From: Amia ocellicauda | Taxonomy: Eukaryota; Chordata; Actinopteri; Amiiformes; Amiidae | Direction of reading: 5' to 3' | Length of the DNA stretch: 64,000 nt | NCBI RefSeq assembly: GCF_036373705.1 | Contig: NC_089869.1 | Span: 17,001,550-17,065,549 of the forward strand | Shown here: positions 1-15,529 of the stretch, in pieces | Position numbering within the stretch: position 1 is the stretch's first letter | Layout: each line of letters opens with the position of its first letter | Made by a program: the position numbers and the translations under genes | Notes under the pieces: model-generated | Told to the model about the DNA's origin: nothing | Seen by the model: only the letters and a program-made list of their open reading frames with translations | Database searches by the model: none

Positions 1-722
1 TCAGGTCCATGCCGTGGAGCGCAATGTTGTGCAGATGCAATTGAATGAGTTTCCAAACATGTCAATTTCCTTGTGTATGTGTGTAGTCAGATGCATAAAG
101 ATAATTCATACTTAATGCATTTTTCAAGTTTTTCTATTTTATTGATGTGATGTGATTTACCAGTATGTGCTGCAATTCATTCAGGCTAATGTATCTAGAA
201 AAACATTTTTGTATGAGTCTCATCTGCTTTGCTGTGTGTTTGGCGGATTCATTTGCAGTAGTGTTAAACCTTGAAATCTGGCCCATTTTTGTATTTAAAT
301 GTGCAGTAGTGCACAGAATTGGGTATTTCAGCTTACTTGAGAGAGCATTCTAGGTGAAATTGTACCATTTTTACACTAACCTTCTTGTATGCTTCTGAAT
401 TGCTGTAGACAACAGTGGAAAATTACTTGTCTGTAAGCAGTGACTCATGAGATTTTAAACTGCTGTTTAGTTAAGGTTTTATTGACCACGAGTTCCTGAA
501 TCTTTGCAATATAAGTAGTTGATTCAATCTTTTAAAATCCTACTGCTTCAGTTCCATTGCAATTTTACAGGTTCACAGCCTAGGTGCTTACAAGTGCACA
601 ATCTGTAGTTAATAATGTGAGTGCAACTGGCTAGTTTTCTATTAGTGGTGTGTATTCTGCCAACCATGTCTAGTACTTGTTTAATGTGGAGGTGTGGCAT
701 GCTCTTTTGTTTGATTGTGCAG
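1..722 (+). other. Sequence upstream of first ANAPC16 coding exon (intron or 5' flank)
   Basis: No coding signal is visible. The stretch is AT-rich and ends in a T-rich tract and AG acceptor (721-722) just before the ANAPC16 coding exon. It is therefore most likely an intron whose non-coding first exon lies left of the window. No CpG-rich promoter is seen here. Confidence 0.5.
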
Positions 723-737
723 GATCACTGTGATAAA

Positions 738-3495
<2,758 letters not shown>

Positions 3496-3710
3496 GAACC
3501 GAACTCAGATGAAACTGAAAAGCCATCACGTGGGGACTGTTGAAGAATCAGGGGAAGCATCTGTGAAGCATTTGGAAATCTTGAAAAAGTATTCAACAGT
3601 AAAGACCTGAAAGACTTTTTTTTCTTTATTGAAACTCCCAACAAAACAACTTTTTAATTTATTTAAGATTAAAACATAATAAATAAAGTAAATTTTGATA
3701 TCATATATTG
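3496..3710 (+). other. ANAPC16: ANAPC16 3' UTR and polyadenylation signal
   Basis: Two overlapping AATAAA hexamers at 3679-3684 and 3683-3688 follow the stop codon by about 190 bases, which would give a short 3' UTR. Longer isoforms using later signals cannot be excluded. Confidence 0.6.
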
Positions 3711-6700
3711 AAATATTCAATCCTGTTTATTTTTGGTTTTAACATCTCAGGATTTTAAAACCTCTGTTGACTGACATCATTTATCATCCAAGTGTTTTTC
3801 AAAATAATAATGTATTAAAATATCCATCTACAGATAATTTAGGCTGATGTTGTTTTTTTAGAGGAAATGTCTGTTGTTGAGCACTGTAGGGACAGCTGTG
3901 TTTTAATAGCCCAGTCCTGCCATTCACAGGTGTTTACACAGGTAATTTCCAAGTAAAACTTTGTGACCTCCATTAAAACACACTCATTTAACTGTCTCAG
4001 AGTGGGAAGTGTGTAATAGTGAGATGCAGATTGTGTGATCTTGGCTCTTGCAACAGTAAGTTTAATCTAGAGGGATAATGTCATTGAAACCTTAACCAAC
4101 CTCTGGTAGCTGGGGTCCCATCTTAAATTTGTTGGATTTTAGGCCCAGATTAGTCTTTGCATTTCTATCCCCTTTTTATCATAAGGTTTGACCAAAACAA
4201 GTATCATAGTAAGAATTAAGTGAAACATATTTTTCTTTTATATCACAATCTCTTTACATTTATTAGATAAGGGATCATTCACTCAGCATTGTTCTCAGAC
4301 AGTGGATCACATTAAAAAACGCTTTTGTATGGTTATGTCTTTTGTCACTGTTTCTCTTACACAAAGACAATCATTTCACCAAAGTGTAACTCTGATTATT
4401 TCTCCAGTGCACAGACTTTAATCTCAGTGCCTTCGAGGTGACCTCCTAAGACTTCAGGGTAAACTATTGTGAATGTCATAAACTGTATACAAAGCTATCC
4501 TTGATGTTTTATAGCCCCCTTGAATCCACAGGTAGTCTCTCTCACACAGTACAAGACAGGGTTCTTGTTTTTATCATCCTGAAATCATATAATTCGGCTG
4601 TACAATTCCTGCAAAAATACAATATGCATTTCTTTTACTTAACTTACTTATAGATACTACATTTAGATTTTTTAAAGCAAATCAGCCTATGCCTGTGAAG
4701 TACTGAAAATAAAATGGTTGACTTGCACAGATGCATGTTAGTCAGTTGTTTTGTTCTGCCTTTTTTTTCACCTAATATGGTTTCTTAATTCAGTTTAAAT
4801 ATTTTGTTTTTGTCTGAGCCAGGTTACATCTTGGTTTATTTTGTATTGTTTTCCTGAATCTTTTTACTCTACATATTTTAATACTGTATTTAACAGCAAT
4901 ATTTCTTACTCCCTTTGCTGTTAAAAGATATTGTAATAAGAAATGTAAACGTATTAAAATACTGATTATTATTATTAAGGTAAACCAAAACTCCAGTTTA
5001 ATCAGTTATTAGTTTTAACGAGAGGAGGGAGGGGTGAAGTACACTTAATCTACACTAAAAACTTACATGGGTTATTAGGGGACTGGTGTTTTATTGAAAA
5101 ATTATCAGATTGAGTTTTGTTACCTTATCCTTGTCCTTTGTTTTGAATACATTTTCTTTAATAAAAAAGTCCCTTTATGATTACATTAAAATATATATAT
5201 ATATGCAAAAGTTATATTTCGAGTACTGTTCATTGTTGGGCAAGCTCCTTTTGGTGCAGAAAGTTGGGTGCTCTTATGAAAACAATGTATAAATGCTGGC
5301 TCAATGATTTCTTCTGCAGGAATGGCATGTTTTCCACACAGCTGTACTGTCTCTCTGTTATTCTCATGCTGCAAATTGCACTACCAACCCCCTCATGTCT
5401 TCACAGCTGCTTCTAACTAACTGCAACATGGATCTGAAACAAGAGAATGAACACAAAGGGGGGCTGCAGAGAGAGGGGGGAAGAGCCCTCTCGATTCACT
5501 GCACTTATTTGTTTTTTACATTATATAATGCCCTAAGCCTTATTTACAACAAATTAGCTTCTGCAGTTCTAAACCTAAAACAAAAAAATCCATAGCATTT
5601 AAATAACATTATTAGTAGAACATTTTATTTACAGAAGAAATAAAATAGAATTGCACAGAAGTTAGTTCCGAAAGATGCAGCTGCATCTGTATTTTTGTGT
5701 CACATTAAGTGTGAGATTTTAAGAAACAGATAAAAACGACTTTATGTATTCACATAAGATATGAATAGTAAACGAAAACATGTTTTACTAGTTTACTCAT
5801 TCTAACGTATTTTTCTCTCTATATAAATGAAGGTAAACAGCGCTGGCTGAGGGGCTCGGAGATCTGGACAGAACGTCCTGTTCCATCTGGTCTTCAGTCT
5901 TCTGTGTGAGAACGATCCCTCCATAAAAGGACAGCACCCCGGACTGCAGCGCCTCTGGGTCCTAAAGCCGACGAACAATGTTTTCGAGCTCTTTATCGAA
6001 TTAACGATTTTATACGTTTTCCTAACAATAAAATAAGTGTGTATTCTTTTTATAAATGCCTAGCAGAAACATTCACGTTATTGTATGTCCTGCGATTTCA
6101 AAGTGTAAGAATGTGACTGCAGTGCAATGTATGTGAAAACAAGTAAGAACAGTTGATTTTATTTTGGTCTTGGTTTACACGCTCCTCCTATAGCACAGCA
6201 CAGTACAGTACACACTGTTCTGCAGACCCGAGCCACAATACATCTGTGAAAACTGGCAGGCTTCCCAAACGGCCCAGCATGCAATACTTCGATGCAAATG
6301 TATAAAGATAACTGAAAATACAGTATAATAATAGTTGATTGATATGATTAGTAAGTAAATAACTTTGTATACATACATTAATCATGCAAGTTATGCATTT
6401 CTGTTAGAGGTATGCATTTTATTCTGTTGTACAGAATCAAACTGTAGTTTTTGTCCTCAATATCTTATTACCTTATTTGTTTTTAAGTTTAAATGCACTT
6501 GTGAATTTAGAAATTAAAATGCATAATTCTGAAAAATAACAGATTTGTTGTACAGCTTGCAATTTCTCTGAGAAAGGGCTTTCTACTTAAAGCCTGTCTG
6601 CTTGTTTGTGGTTTGGGATAAATTAAGCCAGAACTGTTTCCCCCTCACTGTCACACACACTACAGAAATGTACTGCTGGGGAGCCCTGGGTCATACAAGC

Positions 6701-6757
6701 ATAGATACAACTCAAATAATCCTTCTCATCTCGTAATCAGCATTATAGTCATAATAT

Positions 6758-6761
<4 letters not shown>

Positions 6762-6816
<55 letters not shown>
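6762..6816. repeat. (TA)n microsatellite
   Basis: About 55 bases of uninterrupted alternating TA between ANAPC16 and DDIT4. Confidence 0.95.
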
Positions 6817-6819
<3 letters not shown>

Positions 6820-7199
6820 TTATGTATATGTAGACTTGAGGTTAGGTAATTTGCATTATTTATTATTTGTTTATTATCAACAACTAGTAAAATATGAAGG
6901 AAATGCTTTAAAAAAAAAGTAAAATGCAGTTTTATTTCTATAAGGGTTGGGATTCACAGAGGCTGAAGAGAAAAACAAGCCACACACTGACTATGTCTAG
7001 GTTAGTTTTCTTAACCAAGGGACACACCTTTATGAAAGGAAGCAAACAAGAACTCCCAGTGCCAAGTCCTTATCATTTGTGCAAACTGAATAAAAACATC
7101 ACAACATAACTCCCTGCTTAAAGCCGTGAAAAGAACATACTCTTGGATGTGACCAGCAATCAATTATACATATACTAGATTCCACTACACGTTTATTTG

Positions 7200-7203
<4 letters not shown>

Positions 7204-7263
<60 letters not shown>
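7204..7263. repeat. (AT)n microsatellite
   Basis: About 60 bases of uninterrupted alternating AT, the second such tract within 450 bases. Confidence 0.95.
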
Positions 7264-7264
<1 letters not shown>

Positions 7265-8459
7265 GAATAAAGCACAGGCATTATGAAAGTGAAGCAATGA
7301 ATGTGTGACTACAGAGTGGTATGCTATGTTATATGTTATGTAATATTGCATCATATGAACATAACTCAAGTCACTCGCCTCAGCCTGACCCTGCCTCTCT
7401 GCAGTGCAAACTGTTTTTTTTTTAATTAAAGATTATTCATATTAACAATAATAAGCATCATTATAATACTGTACAATGCAGTCATATACAGAAGCATTTG
7501 GTACAATAATTGAGTAAAATAATGTATCAACACAACTAGTCTATGTTCACCCGAGTTACAAGATCACACTTGCTTGTGACGTTGGCTTTCACAGTTAACG
7601 ATTACCCTCTCCATCGCAGGCTGGGCGTGAAGTGGGTTTGGGAAATGAAACGGCACACAGTATAATGATTAAACCAAAGAGGCCTCGGTTTGAAAGCGGT
7701 ACTTGAATCGGACGGGCGGTAGGACCCAGCGCTCCCTGTTGTTCTTTTGTCCGTGGGGCCCTGCGAAAGAAACTGTCCGTCGTTTCACAAAGACTAACTA
7801 ACGCCGGCGATCACTTCCATTTAGAAAGATGTTTTTTCATGCTTAAAGTCCTTCGCCAGTACAGCGAGTACAATGCATGGCACATATGTGATCATAATGA
7901 ACTGCCCCATCCATATTTTTACAAATACTTTTTGCTCTACAGAAAATGTTTACAGGTAGCTAAATGTAACTTTTAAATTAAAACATCCATTGCAATGGTC
8001 AAACAATTGATGTGTGTTTATACTATCCTCCACCACTATCCAAACTGCAGGGTTTTATTGAAACGGTTTAAATGAAGTTCACTGTAATAGCACTGTAGTA
8101 CGTTCATACTATGTCTATTCTTTGATTCGCAGTGTAATAAGATTCATACTGTAAGTTCCTTAACATGCAATACAGATACATCTTACATGATTAAGATGCA
8201 ACTTGTGCAATGTTTTAAGTTTAAACAAAAAACGGTTTTTGCATTGCTTAACGTGACTATATATGAATCCATTCTCCAATACTGATAAACAGTGTGTAGT
8301 TATTATTTTCGAATCCGACTTCAAATGTTTGGCAATGGCATAAGTTTATGAGCCCATTGCTTAAAATAAGGATGGCTTCTCCTGTGCCTTTTGACTTGAA
8401 GTTAAACCTCGGGTATGAATGCAGGTCTAACCCCCCAAATGTGTTGTTTTTATCAACAG

Positions 8460-8660
8460 GCAGCGGAGACGTGCGGGCCCCACCACCCCCCAGGCGACAC
8501 AATGTTACCAGGCAGGATCGAACGTTGGGGACGTGAGCTGGAGCCTGATTGGCTGAGGCGTGATGGGTGCGCTGGCGTCTGATTGGCTGGGAGGCGGCCG
8601 GGGCGTGCGCAGACAGAGCCTGGCGCAGAGCTATTTAACCAGCTTTGTTTGAGCCCGGAC
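8460..8660 (+). promoter_or_regulatory. DDIT4: DDIT4 core and proximal promoter
   Basis: A TATA-like TATTTAA box sits at 8632-8638. Two inverted CCAAT boxes in the same TGATTGGCTG context lie at 8548-8552 and 8582-8586. Two ACGTG cores, the hypoxia-response half-site, are at 8469-8473 and 8531-8535. The block is CpG-rich. DDIT4/REDD1 is a known HIF-1 and stress target, so the ACGTG sites fit its regulation, but their use here is inferred. Transcription probably starts near 8660. Confidence 0.75.
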
Positions 8661-8944
8661 TCCAGTACCAAGTGTGGTACGGGAGAGAAGGCAGGAGGCT
8701 ATTGCGTTGCACTTATTTTCATAGCACTCGGACGCAATTCAAGCCAATCCGGATTAAGTGAAGCCTGAAAACATACCTGTAAGTATTACATTATTGTTTG
8801 TTAATGCAATGTTACAAGTTCAGTGATCTTTGACGTTTTGAGTGTTCATCCGAGCTGATGGGTTAATGCGTTTGTTTTTCTCCTTTGTTGCAGCTCAATC
8901 CGAAGTGACTAGATCGGGATCTGTATACTTCATCTCTGCGAATC

Positions 8945-9950
8945 ATGCCTGCAATGTGTGCCAACCTGACCCCGGAGAGAAGTTTCCCATCCTCTCCGGT
9001 CGCCGACGCTTCGTCCAAGAGACTTTCCTGGGGTAAACTGATGCAGAAACTGAGCGACTTTGGCGGAGTCAACGGCAACCATAGCATCGACTCCGACTCC
9101 GACACTTCCAGTAGCGATTTCTCCGACATCGGTAAGAATTGTTCATTAAAATATGATTGACATCATATTCTGAAATGCGCATTCTGTGTATATGCATTGA
9201 TCTTCAGATTGTATTTGAATTGCTAACAACCCATTTTGACTGCAGAATGTATGGGATCATGTTTAGATTACTTAAATGCATGCCTCCAGACGTTATTTGG
9301 TAAATACTTAAAGAAATAACACGTTCACCCAGTACTGGATAAGATCTAAGGCCTGTTATTGCTTTAAATAGATTTACCACTGATCACTCCTGCCATTGGA
9401 ATTTCATAGCAAACTGGAGATTGGATGTATTTTAACCATTGCATCTTTTTATTTAGGATCCGATGTCCTGGACCAAATTTCCACATCCGAGTCAGATCTG
9501 TTCTTTGATCCCTTAGAGGAGACCTTGTGCACAGAGGTGGTGGACCTGATTGGATGCAGTCTGACTGAAGCGAAAAACGGTGCTCTGAAATGCTCCAAAC
9601 TTCTCATCCCTGACCAGCTAATGGCGCACATAGGCCAGGAGCTGCTTCATCTGGCAGCCAGCGAGCCTTGTGGCTTGAGAGGAGCACTTATTGACTTGTA
9701 TGTGGAGCAGGGAAATGTCTGCCAGAGTGTGGAGCAGATTGCAGTGGATCCTTTCCTTGTCCCTACCTTCCAGCTGACCTTGGTTCTGAGGCTGGAATCT
9801 GGTGGGCTGTGGCCGAGGATCCAAGATCTCTTCACGACCAGATCCCCGTCCGCACCGGCCCCGAGACATGCCCTGAAATTCAGCACAGGCTTTAGGGTGA
9901 TCAAGAAGAAACTGTACAGTTCAGAAGAGCTACTTATTGAGGAGTGTTGA
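8945..9950 (+). CDS. DDIT4: DDIT4 (REDD1/RTP801), stress-induced mTORC1 inhibitor (complete CDS)
   Basis: A non-coding exon runs from about 8660 to 8778 (donor GTAAGT). Exon 2 is 8894-9131 with the ATG at 8945. Exon 3 starts at 9457 and holds the rest of the CDS to TGA at 9948-9950. The joined CDS encodes 226 residues, against about 232 in human. The N-terminal third is Ser/Asp-rich (a run of DSDSDTSSSDFSD near residue 50) and probably disordered. The C-terminal RTP801 domain carries the conserved SDVLDQISTSESDLFFDP, GCSLTEAK and DLYVEQGN blocks. Known role: released or induced by hypoxia, DNA damage and glucocorticoids, it promotes TSC1/TSC2 inhibition of mTORC1 in the cytosol. This three-exon layout with a leader exon matches the mammalian gene. 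Confidence 0.97.
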
Positions 9951-10865
9951 ACCCCAAAGGGAAATACTTAGAAACTGTCAATAGATCCATTGGTATGATT
10001 TATTAGACGCCTTCCTTATCATGCCTTGGAAGGTATGAAGATTGTTAATGCCAGCATGACCAGTATACAATGTTTGTCGGTTTAAAAGGCAAGATCAGAA
10101 TGAAGTTCTGAGATGTTCTGATCTTTGCTGAATGTGTAACCTGGGCTTGTTCCATTCCAACATGTCCTTTTATGATTTTTAACATGAGTTGCATGGCCAG
10201 TGTATCAAGAGCAGTAAAACTACAAAATCTGCTGCCTAAAAAAAAAAAAAAAAAAAAAAAAAAAGTGAAGGACTTTTTTTTCTAAATGTATTAAGCAGAT
10301 TTACAGCTGGCCCTGATATACAAACGTTTGCACTATATTTTTTTTAATTGACAAGCAGAGCGATGCATGTAGCGAAGAACAATGGAACATGTCAAAACAC
10401 CTGTGTTGTCTTTAAATGGTTCACTTTATTTCCATACCATGTTTATCTTCTTTTCCAGTGTATATTGGAATTTTACCTCAGTTTCTATTGAAACCACAAA
10501 ATGGCAGCTATATTTTATTACAGGTTGAAGAAAATCACAACTGAAAACCCTATTCAAGATATTACTGTATGGACATTTTAAAAGCTTTTTTTGTATGGCT
10601 TGCACTGGGCACAAATCCAGTGTTATTTTTGTTGAAGAGTTCAGATTGAAACCCGTTTCGTTTTTTCACTCACAATGTCAGCCTTTTCTTGAGGGCTTCA
10701 GTTGTTCTTCAATTTAATTTTGTTGGGGATCTAAACATTTGTACTTTTTGTATGGAATATCAACTAGTGCCTTTCTCACAGTGTTAATTTATTTGATATT
10801 CAAAGACCTACCTTGCACTGTTTTGTACACTCATCAAAGGTAATAAATTATTTTTTCAAATGTGA
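9951..10865 (+). other. DDIT4: DDIT4 3' UTR
   Basis: AT-rich sequence after the stop, containing an (A) tract at 10238-10264. An AATAAA signal at 10842-10847 is followed by a T-rich stretch and gives a 3' UTR of about 0.9 kb, similar to that of mammalian DDIT4. Confidence 0.7.
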
Positions 10866-12059
10866 GTTGAGACTTTTCACTTTTTTTTACTTCCATTTAT
10901 TTTATTATAGGAATTTGAGACCAACTGTATCCACAAGGAATTGGATTTCATAAAGCTATACATTTATATACCGACTCAATGGTTTCAATATCATTATCAT
11001 ATTACAGATCACAGATTTTAGAATTGTTCACATAATTTAAAGGTGTAAGATTCAGTCCAAGCTAAAATACTGGTATGCATTTAATTCAACAACATAGGGG
11101 TGGGGGAGGGGAAGCACAGTCTTTGAATATTTTGTTCCAAACCAGAGATTAATGAAATTTGGTAATTTAATTCTTGCAGGTAGGCCATTTCCATGAAGAA
11201 TAAGGATGGTTAGTTCTAATTAAAATCTGTCTCCCGCAGTACACAATTTTAATCTAAAACCTCTTATATTCAGTTAACATACCCAAATTTGTAAAGTGAA
11301 GTGGTAACATGCATTTATTTTTAAAGCAAACAATTGTCCACACATACCAACACGTCTTCTTTCAGGAATTGAATCCTATATTTCTAATTGTGCTGTGCAG
11401 GCATAGGGACCTGATTTACATTCCATCTTTACTGAATCTGATGCTTTCAACCTATTGGCAAAGAGATTTTAATTAAAACGGGACATCCCAAAATTAATAC
11501 ATCGATTGATTTCTTAAATCGTCATACTACATCCTGACTTTTTTTTTTTTTTTTTTTGGCTATACAAATACAATGCCAATGTAACAATAAGCATTCACAA
11601 TTATTTTTAAAACGAGTCTATCTAGCTTTTAAATGATTGATGAAGGGCATCAAAGCCCTTTATCTAAGCAGCAGCACCGCAGACATGAACATGCCCAGGC
11701 AAGGCGCAGTCCCTCTGTATGCGGCACATTGTTGGGGGTGCAGAAGGTGTTTTTACGCCTTTCCTCAGTCCCTTTCACAAACTTTTACTAGGGGTTATAT
11801 ACACACGTCTTATGTTCCTCACACTTTTACACCCAGCAATAAGCCAAGGGTCAATATGAATGAGTAAAACTTCACAATTACAAGCTCACTGTACCAAATG
11901 TAACGTCGATTAAATACGTTGGTTCGGTCTAGAATCTAGGAACAAGGACTAAAAGAAAGGTTGAAATGCAGCATATGCGGAGATAGACGAAAAGATCATA
12001 AATCCCACCGTTTGACAGATGTGTTACTACCCGGTTAATACACACCGATCTCACATCAG

Positions 12060-12400
12060 GGAACTTCATTTTCACCTCAGCGCTCCGGCGTCAAACCCCA
12101 CGCCGACGTAGTGACGTAATAAATAGTGTCAGCTGCGCACGGCTTGGCTTGACTCCCGATGCTAAAAAGCAACATCCCATGACCGGGCTGCTTCTCAGCT
12201 TTAACATGTATCCTTTTGGTTGCTGATGCGATGGCTTGCATTCTTTCCGTCCCTGTAACATCACCGAGAAGCACATCACAAACGTCTTAAAAAGAAGAAC
12301 AAGTTAACATTGGTAGAAACTGCATTACATCCACGAAAGTCCAGCCAAAGCACAACTTGTCAGGACGTTGACGTCAAGGAGCCTTTTAATAGCATTTCTG
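12060..12400. promoter_or_regulatory. CpG-enriched patch with CRE motifs
   Basis: TGACGTAA lies near 12111-12118 and a full palindromic TGACGTCA near 12369-12376, in sequence richer in CpG than its surroundings. Both are CREB/ATF-type sites. The patch lies about 1.2-1.5 kb beyond the DDIT4 polyadenylation signal and could be a downstream enhancer; this is inference. Confidence 0.35.
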
Positions 12401-12798
12401 TTGCCTTGGAGCAGTCCTGGCGCTAGTAGGGTACTTTCTGTTCAGTGTCTCAAACCGCAACTGGAGATCAAGGTATGTGTAAACGCACACATGTGTAAAC
12501 AGCATGGGCACCCAGATTTCAAATCCAGTAAACACATCATGAGTTATGTTTGCACGAAAACCAGAGGGTATTATTAAGCAAAAATATACAAAGAACATAT
12601 TTGATGCCCATGAATAATACATGTATATCTATATATGCTTCACATCATCTAAATGCATACTAACTTTGTCGCATTTCAAGTTCTGTAATTAGAAATCGGA
12701 TCAATTGGGTGCTAATTAAATGCAATTTGTATTAATTGTATACAGACCAAATCATCCCATATGACCTATTTGTGGGTTATATATATATATATATATAT

Positions 12799-13059
12799 CA
12801 GCTCTGGAAAAAATAAAAGACCACTGCAAAATCAGTTTCTCTGGTTTTACTATGTATAGGTATGTGTTTGGATAAAATTAACATTTTTGTTTTATTCTAT
12901 AATAAAATCCATAAATCCATAAAACAAGACAGCTAGTTTATCAAGGCAGCTGAAGTTTTAAAATATATGAATGGAATATGAATGGAATGGAATGACAGCC
13001 ATGTAGAGATGCTGATTTAAGAATAAATTGCAGTGGTCTCTTAATTTGTTCCAGAGCTG
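12799..13059. mobile_element. Tc1/mariner-type MITE (CAGCTCTGG family), copy 1
   Basis: A 261-bp element begins CAGCTCTGGAAAAAAT and ends with the inverted ATTTGTTCCAGAGCTG. The terminal repeat continues into a matching ACCACTGCA segment on both sides. TA dinucleotides flank it, as expected for the Tc1/mariner superfamily. It has no coding capacity. A second full copy in opposite orientation is at 27560-27793. Confidence 0.8.
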
Positions 13060-15529
13060 TATATAAAACCCAAATAAGGTTTTGAAATACCATTTGCTCA
13101 ATTGCAAGCTCCAGTAACAGAGTTGTATGATGCATGCCATTCATCTTTGTAGCGGCAATCCGCTACAACATGCTCTGCCTTGTTTGCATTGTTACCGAAA
13201 TAGCTGACAAAGAGTTTTCGGGACAATCCTTGGAAGCGGGTCAAACGCACCCACTGGTCTCAGAGGAAGCGTCGGTGGACGTGCGCAACTGTCCCAATCT
13301 CACTTTGGGGTGGGGGGGTGGAAGGTTTTCACTGGGGGTGTGGACTGGTATTCCCACAATCATCCCATTCACTATCCGCTTTCACCTCTACCCCCACCCT
13401 AAAAAAGCGCCCTGATCTAGAAGGGCAGACAAGAAAAACTGCACGTAGCAACTGAACTGAATCGCTGCGAGGTATCCTGCTTTAATTATCCACAGGATCA
13501 ACTGCATCTCGTTAGATCTAGTTTTAATAATGTAGATCTATACTTAAAGATATAATTATATTGAAAGCATAACCAGATCATACTGATGCATTTCACCCTA
13601 CATCTCCAGAACAGAAAATCGACTGCTTTTACACATGAAGGGACGTAAGAGTTATTGAATATAATTTAAAACTTCAGCTGTCTTGTCTTGTTTTATGGAT
13701 TAAAACCAATCTTAAACTATGTCAGAATCAATATAAGTTAGAAAGGTTTTTTGTATATTCTGACAATAATTCTGCCAAACCATTTCATCATTTTTTTGCC
13801 TGTAACTGCTTACTAATAGATCTGTGTGGTATAGATTTCGGTAAGCAAATTAAAGTGTCTCACGTCTACTTCCACCCTATCTTAAGGCATTGCATTATGA
13901 CGCACATCCTCTTATATGACTCAGATTTATTTATGCAAAGTAACATCTTCTGTTGTAAAAGTGGTTAAAACAACAATGCAATGGTGCCAGGTCTGTGGAG
14001 GCACACAAACCAAACAGTGAATTCCCATCCACAGTATGAGTTGTTTATCTCAGAGGGAGGACATGAAAGACGTGCTCAGTGGACTGGGGGGTTGGATTAC
14101 CTCTTTTCTGTACAGCGACCAGAGGAATATCAGATGTTACTCTGCCAAACTGTTTAGCCAGCTAGACAAAAACACAATATCATATTAAGCTGGTTGATGG
14201 AAATTGGATTTTCCAAAACATTGTGAAATGAGGCTACAGCTGCATTATTTACGGGGAAATGTAAATACATACATATCTTTTCCAAATTAATTTAAGCATA
14301 AAGAGAAGCAAGACATACTGTTGTTTACAATACTGGCCTGACCGATTTAATTTCTGAAATACATTTTAAAAGCCATATTAAAAAAACAAGCATAAAGACA
14401 GATTTCAGATGATCCAGTTTTTAATAAATACAGCATTTGTACTGATGCAATTATCTTAAATACTAACTGGCATACTTCAATTATTCAACACAAGCAGATT
14501 CACAGGGTACACTTGATTTAATCATAAAAGGAGGAAGCTAAATAATTTGAATCTAGTCCCTGCATAGTTAAAAGTACAACATATATACAAATATAAAGTT
14601 TAAACTAGAAATGAAACGCTTGTCTTTAATTGGCTCAGTTGTCTAAGAAAAGGTGTCCATTTTCTAAACGGAACAGTTACTGTAATTAAGTAAAGGGGAT
14701 ATGGAGTCATTATTTTAGCAGCAGTACAGGCCAATCAAAGACAGTTGTTACACAGTAATAAATTATTTCCAAATATTTTTCCATAGAATTCTTTCATCTT
14801 TAAAGCTTTCGATTCCTGTTCTCCAGTCAAAAGACACCGATGCATTATCCAGAGATCTGCAGGTATCCCATCCTTGTCTTGTTTCACCGAACTCCATGAG
14901 TACATGTCCTCAGAAAGTTCATTCTTCAGCTACAGGCGTGTTGAGGAAAGTGCAGTCTAGCCCTTCTGGACTAAACATGCTGCTTCACGGACAGTATGAG
15001 AGGGATTGTTTATTGGTGTGTATGTTTTTACAATCCAGTGATTGTGAAGGCTTGGACAAGGAATTAAATATGTTTGTAATACAGTCCAACAACTTGGTTC
15101 TTCGGTCATCGTTGACTCTATAAAACAACCTGGAGGGACAAAAATACAACTGGCATGAAAACCTCACAGTGTATCAACAATAATAAAGTAGGGCTGCTAC
15201 ATTCAAAGACAAAACTCAACATTGAAGACAATACCAAGAACAGGGAGGAAATTGGAAAGTGCTGAAAAGAAGAAATGGAATGAGCTTTTAAAGTGTCTGA
15301 AAGCCATGCATAGTAGAGAGAAAAACATGACAAATAGGCAGATCTTTCGAAATTACTCTATTGAAAGGCACAGTATGGCAAGGCCTCCCCCAAAGTCCAT
15401 GAATCTGAGCAGATCCAAAATGGAAAAAAAGTGTTGGGAAAACAGAAAAGGGAATTTGAAACTTTTCAGTCAGGTTGAAGTAATTCTGCAAGTATAAATA
15501 ACACACCTATCTGTGTGGCAGTGGCATTT

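Larger units (their letters stand above)
3711..8400. other. ANAPC16-DDIT4 intergenic region
   Basis: AT-rich, with no convincing gene. It holds two long TA microsatellites (listed separately). Two CpG-enriched patches stand out from the background: about 5830-5975 and about 7560-7830. The second lies some 0.8 kb upstream of the DDIT4 promoter and could be a distal regulatory element. Confidence 0.5.
10866..15529. other. Convergent DDIT4 / DNAJB12 intergenic region
   Basis: No coding exon is recognised. It holds a poly-T tract near 11540-11560, a CpG-enriched patch around 12060-12400 with CRE-like sites, and one MITE at 12799-13059. The right-hand part, down from 15529, must contain the DNAJB12 3' UTR. 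TTTATT (AATAAA on the minus strand) near 15006-15011 is one possible polyadenylation signal, but the 3' end is not defined. Confidence 0.5.

Noticed and set aside
15222-15497. 91-codon plus-strand open frame near the DNAJB12 3' end
   Set aside because: Lys/Arg/Asn-rich translation from A-rich sequence, antisense to the probable DNAJB12 3' UTR, no family resemblance.
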